DNA from: Candidatus Tyrphobacter aquilonaris
GTDB taxonomy: Bacteria > Vulcanimicrobiota > Vulcanimicrobiia > Vulcanimicrobiales > Vulcanimicrobiaceae
Reading direction: 5' to 3'
Assembly: GCA_003133745.1 (NCBI GenBank)
Contig: PKZD01000064.1
Span: forward strand, 1-38,838
Length of the DNA stretch: 38,838 bases
Position numbers and translations under genes: made by a program. Positions 23,652 through 32,145 of this stretch are shown here, piece after piece. How positions within the stretch are numbered: the stretch's first letter is position 1; every line of letters begins with the position of its first letter. The notes beneath the pieces are model-generated. The model made no database searches. It had not been told where the DNA came from and saw nothing but the letters and a program-made list of their open reading frames with translations.

Positions 23652-23893
23652 CCGTTCGGATCATCATCTTTGCTCGCCTTCGCGAGATCGTCGGTGCGGC
23701 GGAGCGACCGCTGACGCTGCCGAGCGGCGCGCTCGTGCGCGATGCGTGGGCGGCACTCGCCGCGGAGATGCCGGCGCTCTCGCCGCTTGAAACGTCGACG
23801 CGCGTTGCGCGAAACGGCCGCATCATTGCGACCGACGAGCCGCTTCACGACGGCGACGAGATCGCGTTCCTGCCCCCGGTGGGAGGCGGCTGA
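23648..23893 (+). CDS. moaD: molybdopterin synthase small subunit (sulfur carrier)
   Basis: 81 aa, ubiquitin-like fold: VRIIIFARLREIVGA at the start, LPSGALVRDAW, and the C-terminal PPVGGG ending in the Gly-Gly that is adenylated and thiocarboxylated. It donates sulfur with MoaE to make molybdopterin. Begins with GTG overlapping the HAD stop (GTGA). The stop overlaps the moaE ATG by one base. A MoeB-like activating enzyme with rhodanese domain is two genes downstream. Confidence 0.9.
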   Translation: MTVRIIIFARLREIVGAAERPLTLPSGALVRDAWAALAAEMPALSPLETSTRVARNGRIIATDEPLHDGDEIAFLPPVGGG

Positions 23894-24321
23894 TGTTCGG
23901 GATCGTTCGCACGCCGATCGACGTGCCGGCGATGGAAGCGGAGATGCGCGAGGCCGGCTGCGGCGGCATGGTGACGTTTGTCGGCATCGTGCGCGATCGC
24001 GCGGACGACGGCCGCGCGGTGGACGGGCTCGCCTACGAAGCCTACGAGCCGATGGCATTGGAAGAGTTCGCGCGCATCGCCGGCGAGGCTCGCGCGCGCT
24101 GGGGAGAGGTGCGCATTGCGATCGTCCATCGTATCGGCGACATACCCGTCGGAGAAATTGCGGTCGCGGTGATCGCCGCGGCGCCGCATCGCGCGGAGGC
24201 CTTTGCCGCCTGCGCGTATACGGTAGACGAGCTGAAGCAGCGCGCGCAGATATGGAAGAAGGAGCGCTACGCGGACGGCACGCCCGATCGCTGGCGCACG
24301 AACGAAGGCGAAGCGCCGTGA
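23893..24321 (+). CDS. moaE: molybdopterin synthase large subunit
   Basis: 142 aa. GGMVTFVGIVRD near 25-34, LAYEAYEPMA, IVHRIGDIPVGEIAV, APHRAEAF and the catalytic Lys region DELKQRAQIWKKERY (K115, K122/K123) are all present. It converts cyclic pyranopterin monophosphate to molybdopterin using sulfur from MoaD. Overlaps moaD by one base and the hydrolase gene by four. No moaA, moaB, moaC or mogA/moeA genes lie in the window. Confidence 0.95.
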   Translation: MFGIVRTPIDVPAMEAEMREAGCGGMVTFVGIVRDRADDGRAVDGLAYEAYEPMALEEFARIAGEARARWGEVRIAIVHRIGDIPVGEIAVAVIAAAPHRAEAFAACAYTVDELKQRAQIWKKERYADGTPDRWRTNEGEAP

Positions 24322-25037
24322 ACCTCGAGCTGCATCGCATCGCAGCGGAGCATAATGAGATTGCGCTGCTGCGGTATGTCCCGCGGCGGCCGCGCGGCGC
24401 GTCGCTCGTTGCCGCGCACGGTTACTCCTCGTCGAAACAGAACCTCGACCCGCTCTGTGCCTTTCTCGCGGGGCACGGCTTCGAGATATTCAGCCTCGAT
24501 CTGCCCGGCCATAAACTCGGCGCGAGCGGCGGCCGTTTGCGCGACCTCGACGACTGCCTCGACGCGATGGCCGCCACGGTGAGCTTCGCGCGCGAACGTG
24601 CCGGATCGTGGCCGTACGCCCTCGGTCACAGCCTCGGCGCGATCACCGCACTCCTCTTCACCGCATCGAATCCGTCGATTCCCGGTGCGATCGCGATTGC
24701 GACCGGCTACCGGAGGACGGCGTCGATCTCCGCGTTGCGCCGGAGCTTCTCCACCGATCTCCGTGCCGAGTACGTCGACGGCGCCTCGCTCCCCGAACTT
24801 TTCGAAGGCGCCGACGCGCGCATGGAGGAGGCGTTGCCGCAGTTGAGCGGGAGGCCGGTGCTCTATGTAGCAGCGATGCACGATGCAATGGTGCCGGCGT
24901 CGAGCGTCGTCGAGCTTTTCGAGCGGGCGCCCGAGCCGAAGCGCTTGGCATGCATCGAGAGCAATCACACAACCGCAGGCGAAAACGCGCGCACGGAGGT
25001 GTTGCAGTGGCTGAAAGACCTGCATCCCCGCGAATGA
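24318..25037 (+). CDS. alpha/beta hydrolase
   Basis: 239 aa from a GTG overlapping the moaE stop. GHSLG nucleophile elbow with S105, acid D189 in AMHDAMVP and H217 in IESNHTTAGEN make a full Ser-Asp-His triad. Oxyanion region AAHGYSSSKQNL at about 32-43. The substrate is unknown; small-ester or thioester hydrolysis in the cytoplasm is likely. It sits inside the moaDE to MoeB run, overlapping both neighbours, so it may act in the same sulfur-transfer or cofactor context, but a passenger gene is equally possible. Confidence 0.82.
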   Translation: MNLELHRIAAEHNEIALLRYVPRRPRGASLVAAHGYSSSKQNLDPLCAFLAGHGFEIFSLDLPGHKLGASGGRLRDLDDCLDAMAATVSFARERAGSWPYALGHSLGAITALLFTASNPSIPGAIAIATGYRRTASISALRRSFSTDLRAEYVDGASLPELFEGADARMEEALPQLSGRPVLYVAAMHDAMVPASSVVELFERAPEPKRLACIESNHTTAGENARTEVLQWLKDLHPRE

Positions 25038-26140
25038 GCCTCGGCCCGCGGGAACTGCGGCGCTACAGCCGCCATCTGCTGATCCCCGAGGTCGGCCTCG
25101 CGGGTCAAGAGCGTCTCGCGGGGGCGCGTGCGCTCGTTGTCGGTGCGGGCGGACTCGGCTCGCCGGCCTTACAGTATCTCGCCGCGGCCGGCGTCGGGCG
25201 CATCGGGATCGTGGACGACGACGTCGTCGACGAAACGAACCTGCAGCGCCAGACGATCTTCGGCACCGAGGATATTGGAAAACGGAAAGCGGAGGCCGCG
25301 GCGCAACGCGTGCATGCGATCAACCCGTTCGTCGCCGTCGATCCGCTCGCGCTGCGCTTCGATGAAAGCAACGCGCGCGAACTCGTCGCGCTCTACGACG
25401 TCGTACTCGATTGCAGCGATCGCTTTCCGACCCGCTATCTCGTCAACGACGCCTGCATCCTCGAAGGCAAACCGGATGTCTATGCGTCGATCTTTCGCTT
25501 CGACGGGCAAGTCGGCGTCTTCACGCGCGATGCACCCTGCTACCGCTGCCTCTATCCCGAACCGCCGCCGGCGGGAAGCGTGCCAACCTGTGCCGAGGGA
25601 GGCGTCCTCGGCGTGCTCGCGGGCATCGTCGGCGCGTGGCAAGCGAGCGAGGCGCTCAAACTGCTGCTGCGCATCGGCAAACCGCTCATCGGGCGCCTCA
25701 TGCTCGTCGACGCGCTCGACGGGAACACGCGCGAGGTTCGTTTCGATCGCGATCCGCAGTGCGCGCTCTGCGGCGCGGGCGCGACGATCCGGCAGGCGCG
25801 CGAGATGCAATACGGCGAGCAAGAGGCGCGCGACGTCGAAGAGATCGAGCCCTCGGAGCTCGACGAAACGTTGCGCGAATGGGCGCTCCTCGACGTTCGC
25901 GAGCCGCACGAGATCGTGCTCGGCGTGATTCCGGGCGCAATCCACGTGCCGGCAAGTGAACTCGAAGCGCGCTTACACGAACTCGACAGCGCCCGGCGCT
26001 ACGTCGTCGCCTGCCGCGTCGGCGCGAAGTCGCGTTGGGCCGTGCAGCGCTTGCGCGACGCAGGCTTCTCGCGCGTGCGGCACCTGCGCGGCGGATTGCT
26101 CGCCTATGCAGTCGAACACGAGGATTTCGCCTTCTTCTAA
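25034..26140 (+). CDS. moeZ: MoeB/ThiF-type activating enzyme with rhodanese domain (MoeZ-like)
   Basis: 368 aa. E1-like adenylation domain with nucleotide loop GAGGLG (38-43), R72 in NLQRQ, D129 and catalytic-type C186 in PTCAEGG. Zinc is held by C169/C172 and C243/C246. A C-terminal rhodanese domain (about 270-368) has the active Cys C327 in ACRVGAKS. It adenylates the MoaD C-terminal Gly and can transfer sulfur from its rhodanese Cys, so one protein covers both steps, and possibly also sulfur carriers for tRNA or thiamin. Starts with ATGA overlapping the hydrolase stop. Confidence 0.93.
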   Translation: MSLGPRELRRYSRHLLIPEVGLAGQERLAGARALVVGAGGLGSPALQYLAAAGVGRIGIVDDDVVDETNLQRQTIFGTEDIGKRKAEAAAQRVHAINPFVAVDPLALRFDESNARELVALYDVVLDCSDRFPTRYLVNDACILEGKPDVYASIFRFDGQVGVFTRDAPCYRCLYPEPPPAGSVPTCAEGGVLGVLAGIVGAWQASEALKLLLRIGKPLIGRLMLVDALDGNTREVRFDRDPQCALCGAGATIRQAREMQYGEQEARDVEEIEPSELDETLREWALLDVREPHEIVLGVIPGAIHVPASELEARLHELDSARRYVVACRVGAKSRWAVQRLRDAGFSRVRHLRGGLLAYAVEHEDFAFF

Positions 26141-26142
26141 TT

Positions 26143-26997
26143 ATGATGCACACAAAGCAGTTTGGTCCGACCGGGCGGATGCTTCCGGTAATCGGTCAAG
26201 GAACGTGGGATCTGCCCGAGCGCGGCGCCGGCCGCAAGGAGGCGATCGCCGCGATTCGTCGCGGGATCGAACTCGGCATGACGCATCTCGACACCGCCGA
26301 GATGTACGGCTCGGGCCGCGTCGAGGAAATGCTCGGCGAAGCGATAGCGGGATTGCCGCGCGAGGAACTCTTCGTGACGAGCAAAGTCGTTCCGAATCAC
26401 GCAACATACGACGGGACGATCGCGGCCTGCGAAGGGTCGCTCCGGCGCTTGAAAATCGAATATCTCGATCTCTATCTGCTGCACTGGCCGGGAGAGCATC
26501 CGCTCGAACGGACGATGGCGGCGCTCGAGGAACTCGTGCGGCAAGGCAAGACGCGTTTCGTCGGCGTGAGCAACTTCGACGCAGACGAGATGCTCGAAGC
26601 CGCATCGTACCTGCGCTCGGTGCCGCTCGCATGCAATCAAGTGCTCTATCATCTACGGGAACGCGGCGCCGAACGGCGCGTGCTTCCCGCCGCGCGGAAG
26701 GCAAACGTCGCGCTCGTCGCCTACACGCCGTTCGGCCGCGGAGCGTTTCCACGCGAAGAGGCGAGGCCAAACGGCGTGCTCGGCCGTATCGCATCGAAAT
26801 ATAAAACGACGCCGCGGGCCGTGATCCTCGCCTTCCTGACGCGTGAGCCCGAACTCTTTACGATACCGAAGGCGTCGAACGTCGAGCACGTCGAGGAGAA
26901 CGCGCGCGCCGGAACGCTTCAGCTCGACGGCGGCGACATCGCGGCGATCGACGCAGCCTTTCCGCTAGGGCGCGATGCTCCGCTCGCGATGCTCTAA
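26143..26997 (+). CDS. aldo/keto reductase
   Basis: 284 aa, TIM-barrel. The catalytic tetrad is clear: D50 (HLDTAEMYG), Y55, K81 (SKVVP) and H114 (LLHWPGEH). Further signature GVSNFDADEM and, near the C-terminus, IPKASNVEHVEEN, which binds NADPH. It reduces aldehydes or ketones; substrate unknown. Two ATGs are possible (26143 and 26146), two bases after the MoeB stop. The last 23 bases overlap queG. Confidence 0.92.
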   Translation: MMHTKQFGPTGRMLPVIGQGTWDLPERGAGRKEAIAAIRRGIELGMTHLDTAEMYGSGRVEEMLGEAIAGLPREELFVTSKVVPNHATYDGTIAACEGSLRRLKIEYLDLYLLHWPGEHPLERTMAALEELVRQGKTRFVGVSNFDADEMLEAASYLRSVPLACNQVLYHLRERGAERRVLPAARKANVALVAYTPFGRGAFPREEARPNGVLGRIASKYKTTPRAVILAFLTREPELFTIPKASNVEHVEENARAGTLQLDGGDIAAIDAAFPLGRDAPLAML

Positions 26998-28120
26998 GTC
27001 CGAGATCGTCGCGCTGGCGCGTTCGGTAACGGAGGGCGAGTGCGACGTACGCATCGCGCCGGCGTTCGTCGACGAACGCACGCGCGAGCGGTTGCGCGAG
27101 GCCTTCTCGCGTGGCGACTTCGCGACGTGGGGATACGACGACGCGCGGGCCGATCGTGCCGCCGATCCTACCCGCATCCTTGCGCAGGCGAAGAGCGTGC
27201 TCTGCATCGCGTTCGCGTACGCGACGGAGCCGCCGCGCCGGGCGCGGCTCACAGGCCGAGTCTCGAACTACGCGTGGTCGACCGACTATCACCGGCGGCT
27301 GCTTCGCACGCTGCACGAGATCGCGCGCCGCATTGACGAACGCGCGGGCGAACCGGTCACCGCAGTCGCGTGCGACACGAAGCCGATCGCCGAGCGTGCC
27401 TTCGCGGCGAAGGCCGGCCTCGGTTGGATCGGCAAGCACACGAACCTCATCTCCCCTCGGCTCGGCTCCTTCGTTTTTCTCGGCGAGATTCTCACGACGC
27501 TCGAGATCGAGCCCGATGCGCCGCTTCGAAAGAGTTGCGGCAGCTGTTCGCGCTGCGTCGATGCCTGCCCGACGCGTGCGCTGCGCGGCGACTACACGAT
27601 CGACGCGACCCGTTGCATCGCCGATCTCACGCAGCGTACCGACGCCATTCCGCGCGAGATGCGCGCGTTGCTCGGGGAGTGGGTCTGGGGTTGCGACATC
27701 TGCCAGGTGGTTTGCCCGCCGACGAATGCCGCGGGCCACCGCGGCGCGGAGAGCGATGCCCCGCGGACGCCGCGCACCGCGGCGCCGGATCTGCTCGCTT
27801 TGCTGCGCTTGCGCTCCGGCGAGTTCGGGCGCACGTTTCGCCCGACCGCGATGGGGTGGCGCGGCGCTGCCGTCTTACGCCGCAATGCCGCCGTCGCGCT
27901 CGGAAACGCGCTGGACCGCTCGACGGTCCCCGCATTGCTCGATGCACTTGACGGGGAACCGCACGCAATGGTGCGCGCGCACGTCGCGTGGGCGCTCGGG
28001 CGCATTGCCTCGCCTACGGCGCTCGATGGTTTGCGCGCGCGCCTTTCGCGGGAAGGAGATGGGAGCGTGCGCGAGGAGATCATGCTGGCTGTGAACGCGT
28101 TTGGAGAGAGCGGGCCGTGA
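26975..28120 (+). CDS. queG: epoxyqueuosine reductase
   Basis: 381 aa. N-terminal cobalamin-binding part with the catalytic D134 in VACDTKPIAERAFAAKAGLG, and WIGKHTNLISPRLGSF. Two [4Fe-4S] clusters: C188-x2-C191-x2-C194-x3-C198-P and the C214/C240-x2-C243-x3-C247-P group. A C-terminal HEAT-like region (about 300-375) probably contacts tRNA. It reduces epoxyqueuosine to queuosine at wobble position 34 in tRNAs decoding NAY, NAU-type codons. The start overlaps the aldo/keto reductase by 23 bases, and the 3' end overlaps the LolA-like gene start by four. Confidence 0.94.
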   Translation: MLRSRCSKSEIVALARSVTEGECDVRIAPAFVDERTRERLREAFSRGDFATWGYDDARADRAADPTRILAQAKSVLCIAFAYATEPPRRARLTGRVSNYAWSTDYHRRLLRTLHEIARRIDERAGEPVTAVACDTKPIAERAFAAKAGLGWIGKHTNLISPRLGSFVFLGEILTTLEIEPDAPLRKSCGSCSRCVDACPTRALRGDYTIDATRCIADLTQRTDAIPREMRALLGEWVWGCDICQVVCPPTNAAGHRGAESDAPRTPRTAAPDLLALLRLRSGEFGRTFRPTAMGWRGAAVLRRNAAVALGNALDRSTVPALLDALDGEPHAMVRAHVAWALGRIASPTALDGLRARLSREGDGSVREEIMLAVNAFGESGP

Positions 28121-28734
28121 CGAGAACGATGCTGATGGTCGCGGCGTTGCTGCTCTGCGTCGAACCTGCGGGCGCTGCGCCGGATCTGCTCGCGCGGATG
28201 GCCGCCGTGAATCCGAGTCTTCGCAGTTACACTGCGACGCTGCACGCCGAGATTCACCTCCTCACGTTTCCATTTCTCTCGACCGACATCGTTGGCACGC
28301 TCTACCGTAAGGAGCCCGACCGAGAGAAGCTCGTCGTGACGAGCGGATTGCCCTTCGTCGCGCAGAATTTCGGAAAGCTCTACCCGAACATCGTGAGCCC
28401 GTCGCGATGGGAGCAGATGTTCGTCGTCACGCAAGCCGGCGACGACGGTGGGATAACTCGCTTGCGATTGGTGCCGCGCAAACGCGGCAACGTCGATCAC
28501 ATCGATGTGAGCGTCGACGATGCGACCGCCCTCGTGACGTCGTTGCGCTGGAACTATCGAAACGGCGGCTACGCGTTGATGAAGCAACGATTTGCGCCGA
28601 TTCAGGGCGAGGAACTCGCGATCGCGGAGCAGGGGCACATCCAAGAGCCGGGCTATGTCGCAGACATCACGGCAACATTGGACGGCTATCATGTGAACGT
28701 GCCGCTCTCCGAAAGTATTTTCGAGCAGCCCTAG
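28117..28734 (+). CDS. exported LolA-like/DUF2092-type protein
   Basis: 205 aa. A signal peptide (about 1-20, TMLMVAALLLCVEPAGA) is followed by LARMAAVNPSLRSYTATL, then a beta-rich stretch. The opening helix and the tendency for alternating strands are like the LolA and outer-membrane lipoprotein-sorting protein fold that binds lipid or acyl chains. Sequence identity cannot be judged here, so the name is tentative. It starts at a GTG overlapping the queG stop; an ATG at 28129 is a possible alternative. The stop overlaps the photolyase GTG by one base. Confidence 0.6.
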   Translation: MTRTMLMVAALLLCVEPAGAAPDLLARMAAVNPSLRSYTATLHAEIHLLTFPFLSTDIVGTLYRKEPDREKLVVTSGLPFVAQNFGKLYPNIVSPSRWEQMFVVTQAGDDGGITRLRLVPRKRGNVDHIDVSVDDATALVTSLRWNYRNGGYALMKQRFAPIQGEELAIAEQGHIQEPGYVADITATLDGYHVNVPLSESIFEQP

Positions 28735-30134
28735 TGTTCATCTGCCGCTTCACGCACGACTTGCGCTTGGAGGATCACGCAGCGCTGGCCGCGGCGGCGG
28801 AAGCGGGCCCGGTGCTTCCGATTCTCGTACTCGACGCGGAACTCGATCAGTCGCTGCGCCGCTCGCCGCGCCGCGCAGCGTTCTTTGTCGCGGCCGTCTG
28901 CGCGCTCGACGCTTCCTTGCGCGAGCGCGGGAGCCGCCTCGTCATGCGCCGCGGTGATGCCGCCGAGGTTCTGACGCGCATCGCGCGCGAGTGCGGTGCG
29001 ACCGGCGTCGCGTGGAGTGCGCGGTACGACGGCGCAGGGATGCAACTGGATGAAACGCTGCGCGCGCAACTCGAGGAAGCGGGATTGCAGGCGAGGCTCG
29101 TGCACGACGCGCCGGCGATCGCGCCCGAGGAGATCGAGCGCAGCGACGACGGCATGGGATACCGCGCGTTCCAAGCGTATTTCGAGCGCCGGCGGGCGTT
29201 GCCGATCCCGTCCTTCGATCGCCCGCTGCTCATGCGGTTTGCGTCCGCCGAGATCGAGAGCGATCCGCTTCCACAGCCGAGCGACTTCGGCTCGAATGCG
29301 GCGCTACCGGAGGCGAGCTCGAGCGTCGCCGCGGCGGCGCTGGAACAGTTCCTTTCGTCATCTGCGCTCTTGTATGCGACGGCGCAGCACGTTCCCGCCG
29401 AGGACGGCACCTCGCATCTCTCGCCGCATTTCTCCTTCGGGACCATTTCGATGCGCGTGGCGGTTCGTGCGACGCTGCAGCGCATCGACGATCCTTTTCT
29501 GCTCAACGAGGAAAGGCATTCGCTGCGGCTCTTTCTGCGCTCGCTCGCGCTGCGCGACTTCTTTCTCCAACTCGCGTGGTTTCATCCGGAGACGCAGCAA
29601 ATGGCGCTGCAGGAACGCATGCGCGATTTCGAGTTCGCGCAGACGCATCCGGCGCTCGACGCGTGGTGCGAGGGCAAGACCGGATATCCGCTCGTCGATG
29701 CGGGGATGCGTCAACTCGCGCAGACGGGGTGGATGCACCCGCACGTCCGAGCGGTAGCCGCGTCGTTTCTCTGCTTCGACCTCGGCGTCGATTGGCGCGT
29801 CGGGCGCGATGCGTGGGACCGGCTGCTCGTCGAAGACGACCCCGCCGTTGCGACCGGCAATTGGCAATGGATCGCGGGCGTCGGCGCCGATCTCGCGCAG
29901 TACCCGCGAATCTACAATCCCGAAACGCAAGCGCGGCGTTTCGATCCCGAGGCGCGATACATTCGTCGCTGGCTGCCGGAGCTGGAGCACGCGCCGCTCG
30001 CAACGTGGCAGCGGAAGCGCGAGGAGACGCCGATGCTGCCGCTCTTCGACGGCAGCGCCTACCCCGCGCGCGTCGTCGATCACGGCGCGGCGGCGCGAGC
30101 CTTTCTTGCGCGCTATCGGGAGAGGGTGAGTTGA
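28734..30134 (+). CDS. phr: deoxyribodipyrimidine photo-lyase
   Basis: 466 aa. N-terminal antenna-chromophore domain (about 1-130) and C-terminal FAD domain. FAD/DNA motifs: TSHLSPHFSFGTIS, YPLVDAGMRQLAQTGWMHPHVR and NWQWIAGVGADLAQYPRIYNP with W377 and W379. It splits UV-induced cyclobutane pyrimidine dimers using blue light. A cryptochrome is less likely given the full CPD-photolyase motif set, but not excluded. GTG at 28734 overlaps the preceding stop by one base. The stop overlaps the TTG of the ABC exporter. Confidence 0.92.
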   Translation: MFICRFTHDLRLEDHAALAAAAEAGPVLPILVLDAELDQSLRRSPRRAAFFVAAVCALDASLRERGSRLVMRRGDAAEVLTRIARECGATGVAWSARYDGAGMQLDETLRAQLEEAGLQARLVHDAPAIAPEEIERSDDGMGYRAFQAYFERRRALPIPSFDRPLLMRFASAEIESDPLPQPSDFGSNAALPEASSSVAAAALEQFLSSSALLYATAQHVPAEDGTSHLSPHFSFGTISMRVAVRATLQRIDDPFLLNEERHSLRLFLRSLALRDFFLQLAWFHPETQQMALQERMRDFEFAQTHPALDAWCEGKTGYPLVDAGMRQLAQTGWMHPHVRAVAASFLCFDLGVDWRVGRDAWDRLLVEDDPAVATGNWQWIAGVGADLAQYPRIYNPETQARRFDPEARYIRRWLPELEHAPLATWQRKREETPMLPLFDGSAYPARVVDHGAAARAFLARYRERVS

Positions 30135-31915
30135 AGGGCCCTCACTCGGTGAGCGTTAAGCCAACCCACATGACCCAGCGTGAGACGCTGAAGCGGCTTA
30201 CGCGCGAGGCGCGTCCCTACTACGGGCGCATCGCGATCGCCCTGCTGCTCGGGACGCTTGCGGGCGTCCTGAGCCTGGTCGCGCCGTGGGCCTTCGGCGC
30301 GATCGTCGGGCGCGTGCTCGCGCCTCCGCCGGGGCAGGCGGCGGACGTTCACGTGCTCTATATCGCGCTCGGCGCGACGTTCGCCGCGCTCGTCCTCGCG
30401 AATCTCGCGACCTATTTTCAGACGTACCTCACGGCATGGAGCGGTCAGCATCTCATCGCGCGCTGGCGCGTCGCGCTCTTTGCGCGCGTCCTCAATCTGC
30501 CGCTCGGCGAGTTCGATAAATGGCGTCCCGGCGAGTTGATCGCGCGCTTCAGCAACGACTTGCAACTCATGACCGATGCAGTGAGCGTCTCGCTGCCGCA
30601 GTTCGTCGTCGCGGGGGTGACGTTCTTGTCGTCGTTCGCGATGATGATCTATCTCGACTGGCTCCTGACGCTCACGCTCGTCGTCGTTGCGCCGATGGTA
30701 TCGATTGCGGTGTCGAAGTTCCAGCGCCTCATCTCGACGAGCACGTTGCGGACGCAGGAGAGCGTCGCGGACCTCTCGGCGAACCTCACGGAGATTCTTG
30801 CGGGACAGCGCGTCGTCAAAGCGTTCGGCGGCGAGGAGTACGAAATTCGCCGCTTCCGGCGAGCGAACGAAGATTTCTTTGGCGCGTACATGAAGCTGAC
30901 GCAGTTCATCCAAACGCAGCCGCTCGTCGTTTCGACGATCATGGTGCTCGCGGTCGTCGTCATCATGTGGCTCTCCGTGCGCGAGGTGCTCGTCGGGCGC
31001 CTGACGACGGAGCACATCTTCAACTATTGGTTGCTGCTCGTCAATCTGGCGAACCCGTTGAATCGTCTTGCGGCCTTCGTCGGCGACCTGGCGAAGTCGA
31101 TCGTCGGCGCCGGGCGCGTCTTCGAGATCCTCGACTTGCCCGTCGAGACCGCCGATCGTCCCGGCGCCAAGGCGCTGACGGCGCCGAACGGTGCCATCGC
31201 CTTCGAACACGTTACGTTTTCATATAAGGCGGACGAGCCGCCCGCGTTGCGCGACGTGAACGCGAGCATCGAGGCGGGCGAAGTCGTTGCGCTCGTCGGC
31301 CGTTCCGGCGCGGGAAAAACGACGCTCGTGAACCTCGTTCCGCGCTTCTACGAGCCGCAGAGCGGCGTCGTGCGGATCGACGGCATCGACATCGCAGACA
31401 TTCGCCTTACCGACCTGCGGCGCGTGATCGGCATCGTGCCGCAGGATCCGCAACTGCTGCGCGGGACGATTCTGGAAAACATTCGCTACGGGCGCCTCGG
31501 CGCGAGCGACGACGAAGTGCACGCAGCGGCTCGCGACGCGAACGCCGACGAGTTCGTGCAACTCCTGCCCGACGGGTACGCGACGCAGGTAGGCGAGCGC
31601 GGGATTCGCCTCTCCGGCGGCGAGCGTCAGCGTGTCGCAATCGCGCGTGCGCTCCTACGCGATCCGCGCGTCCTCATCCTCGACGAGGCGACGAGCGCGC
31701 TCGACACGCACTCGGAGGCGCTCATCCAGCAGGCGCTGGAGCGGCTCTTGGCGGGACGAACGACGCTCATCATCGCGCATCGGCTCTCGACGATTCGCCG
31801 CGCAAACCGAATCTTGTACATCGAAGCGGGCCGCGTCGTCGAGATCGGAACGCACGACGAGCTGCTGGCGCGCGGCGGCGCCTACGCCCATCTCCATTCC
31901 GCCCAATTCGCTTAA
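30131..31915 (+). CDS. ABC exporter, MsbA/multidrug type (fused membrane and ATPase domains)
   Basis: 594 aa from the TTG at 30131 (TTGA over the photolyase stop, with GAGGGTGAG just before it). An ATG at 30170 is the alternative and lacks a ribosome-binding site. Transmembrane domain at about 30-340 with six helices, then an ATPase: Walker A GRSGAGKT (about 390), signature LSGGERQ (about 494), Walker B VLILDEATSALD, and switch His in IIAHRL. It acts as a homodimer exporting lipid, lipid A-like or drug substrates; the substrate is not determined by sequence. A 62-aa membrane protein follows. Confidence 0.92.
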   Translation: MKGPHSVSVKPTHMTQRETLKRLTREARPYYGRIAIALLLGTLAGVLSLVAPWAFGAIVGRVLAPPPGQAADVHVLYIALGATFAALVLANLATYFQTYLTAWSGQHLIARWRVALFARVLNLPLGEFDKWRPGELIARFSNDLQLMTDAVSVSLPQFVVAGVTFLSSFAMMIYLDWLLTLTLVVVAPMVSIAVSKFQRLISTSTLRTQESVADLSANLTEILAGQRVVKAFGGEEYEIRRFRRANEDFFGAYMKLTQFIQTQPLVVSTIMVLAVVVIMWLSVREVLVGRLTTEHIFNYWLLLVNLANPLNRLAAFVGDLAKSIVGAGRVFEILDLPVETADRPGAKALTAPNGAIAFEHVTFSYKADEPPALRDVNASIEAGEVVALVGRSGAGKTTLVNLVPRFYEPQSGVVRIDGIDIADIRLTDLRRVIGIVPQDPQLLRGTILENIRYGRLGASDDEVHAAARDANADEFVQLLPDGYATQVGERGIRLSGGERQRVAIARALLRDPRVLILDEATSALDTHSEALIQQALERLLAGRTTLIIAHRLSTIRRANRILYIEAGRVVEIGTHDELLARGGAYAHLHSAQFA

Positions 31916-31929
31916 GGGAGCGCACTCTC

Positions 31930-32118
31930 GTGAAACTCATCATCGAACTGGTTCTAGCGGTCGTGCTGCACCCGATCGCGGTGATCTTCGCATGGATCAA
32001 CATCATCGGACGCCCGGACATGGACGGCGCCAAGAAGATTCTGTGGGCGGTGCTCTGCTTGCTCTGGCCGATCGGCGTGCTGCTCTACATCCTGCTCGGC
32101 GACGGCGCCCTCTGGTAG
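31930..32118 (+). CDS. small two-helix membrane protein, PLDc_N-like
   Basis: 62 aa from a GTG with AAGGGAG about eight bases upstream. Two hydrophobic helices (IIELVLAVVLHPIAVIFAWI and ILWAVLCLLWPIGVLLYILL) separated by a short polar loop. The GAKKILWAVLCLLWPIGVLLYILLG segment resembles the PLDc_N motif of tiny bacterial membrane proteins and of the N-terminus of phospholipase D-like synthases. It begins 14 bases after the ABC exporter stop and may be its partner or just the last gene of the operon. Confidence 0.65.
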   Translation: MKLIIELVLAVVLHPIAVIFAWINIIGRPDMDGAKKILWAVLCLLWPIGVLLYILLGDGALW

Positions 32119-32145
32119 TCGCAGGTTGGGGTGCTGTCGGCATCT

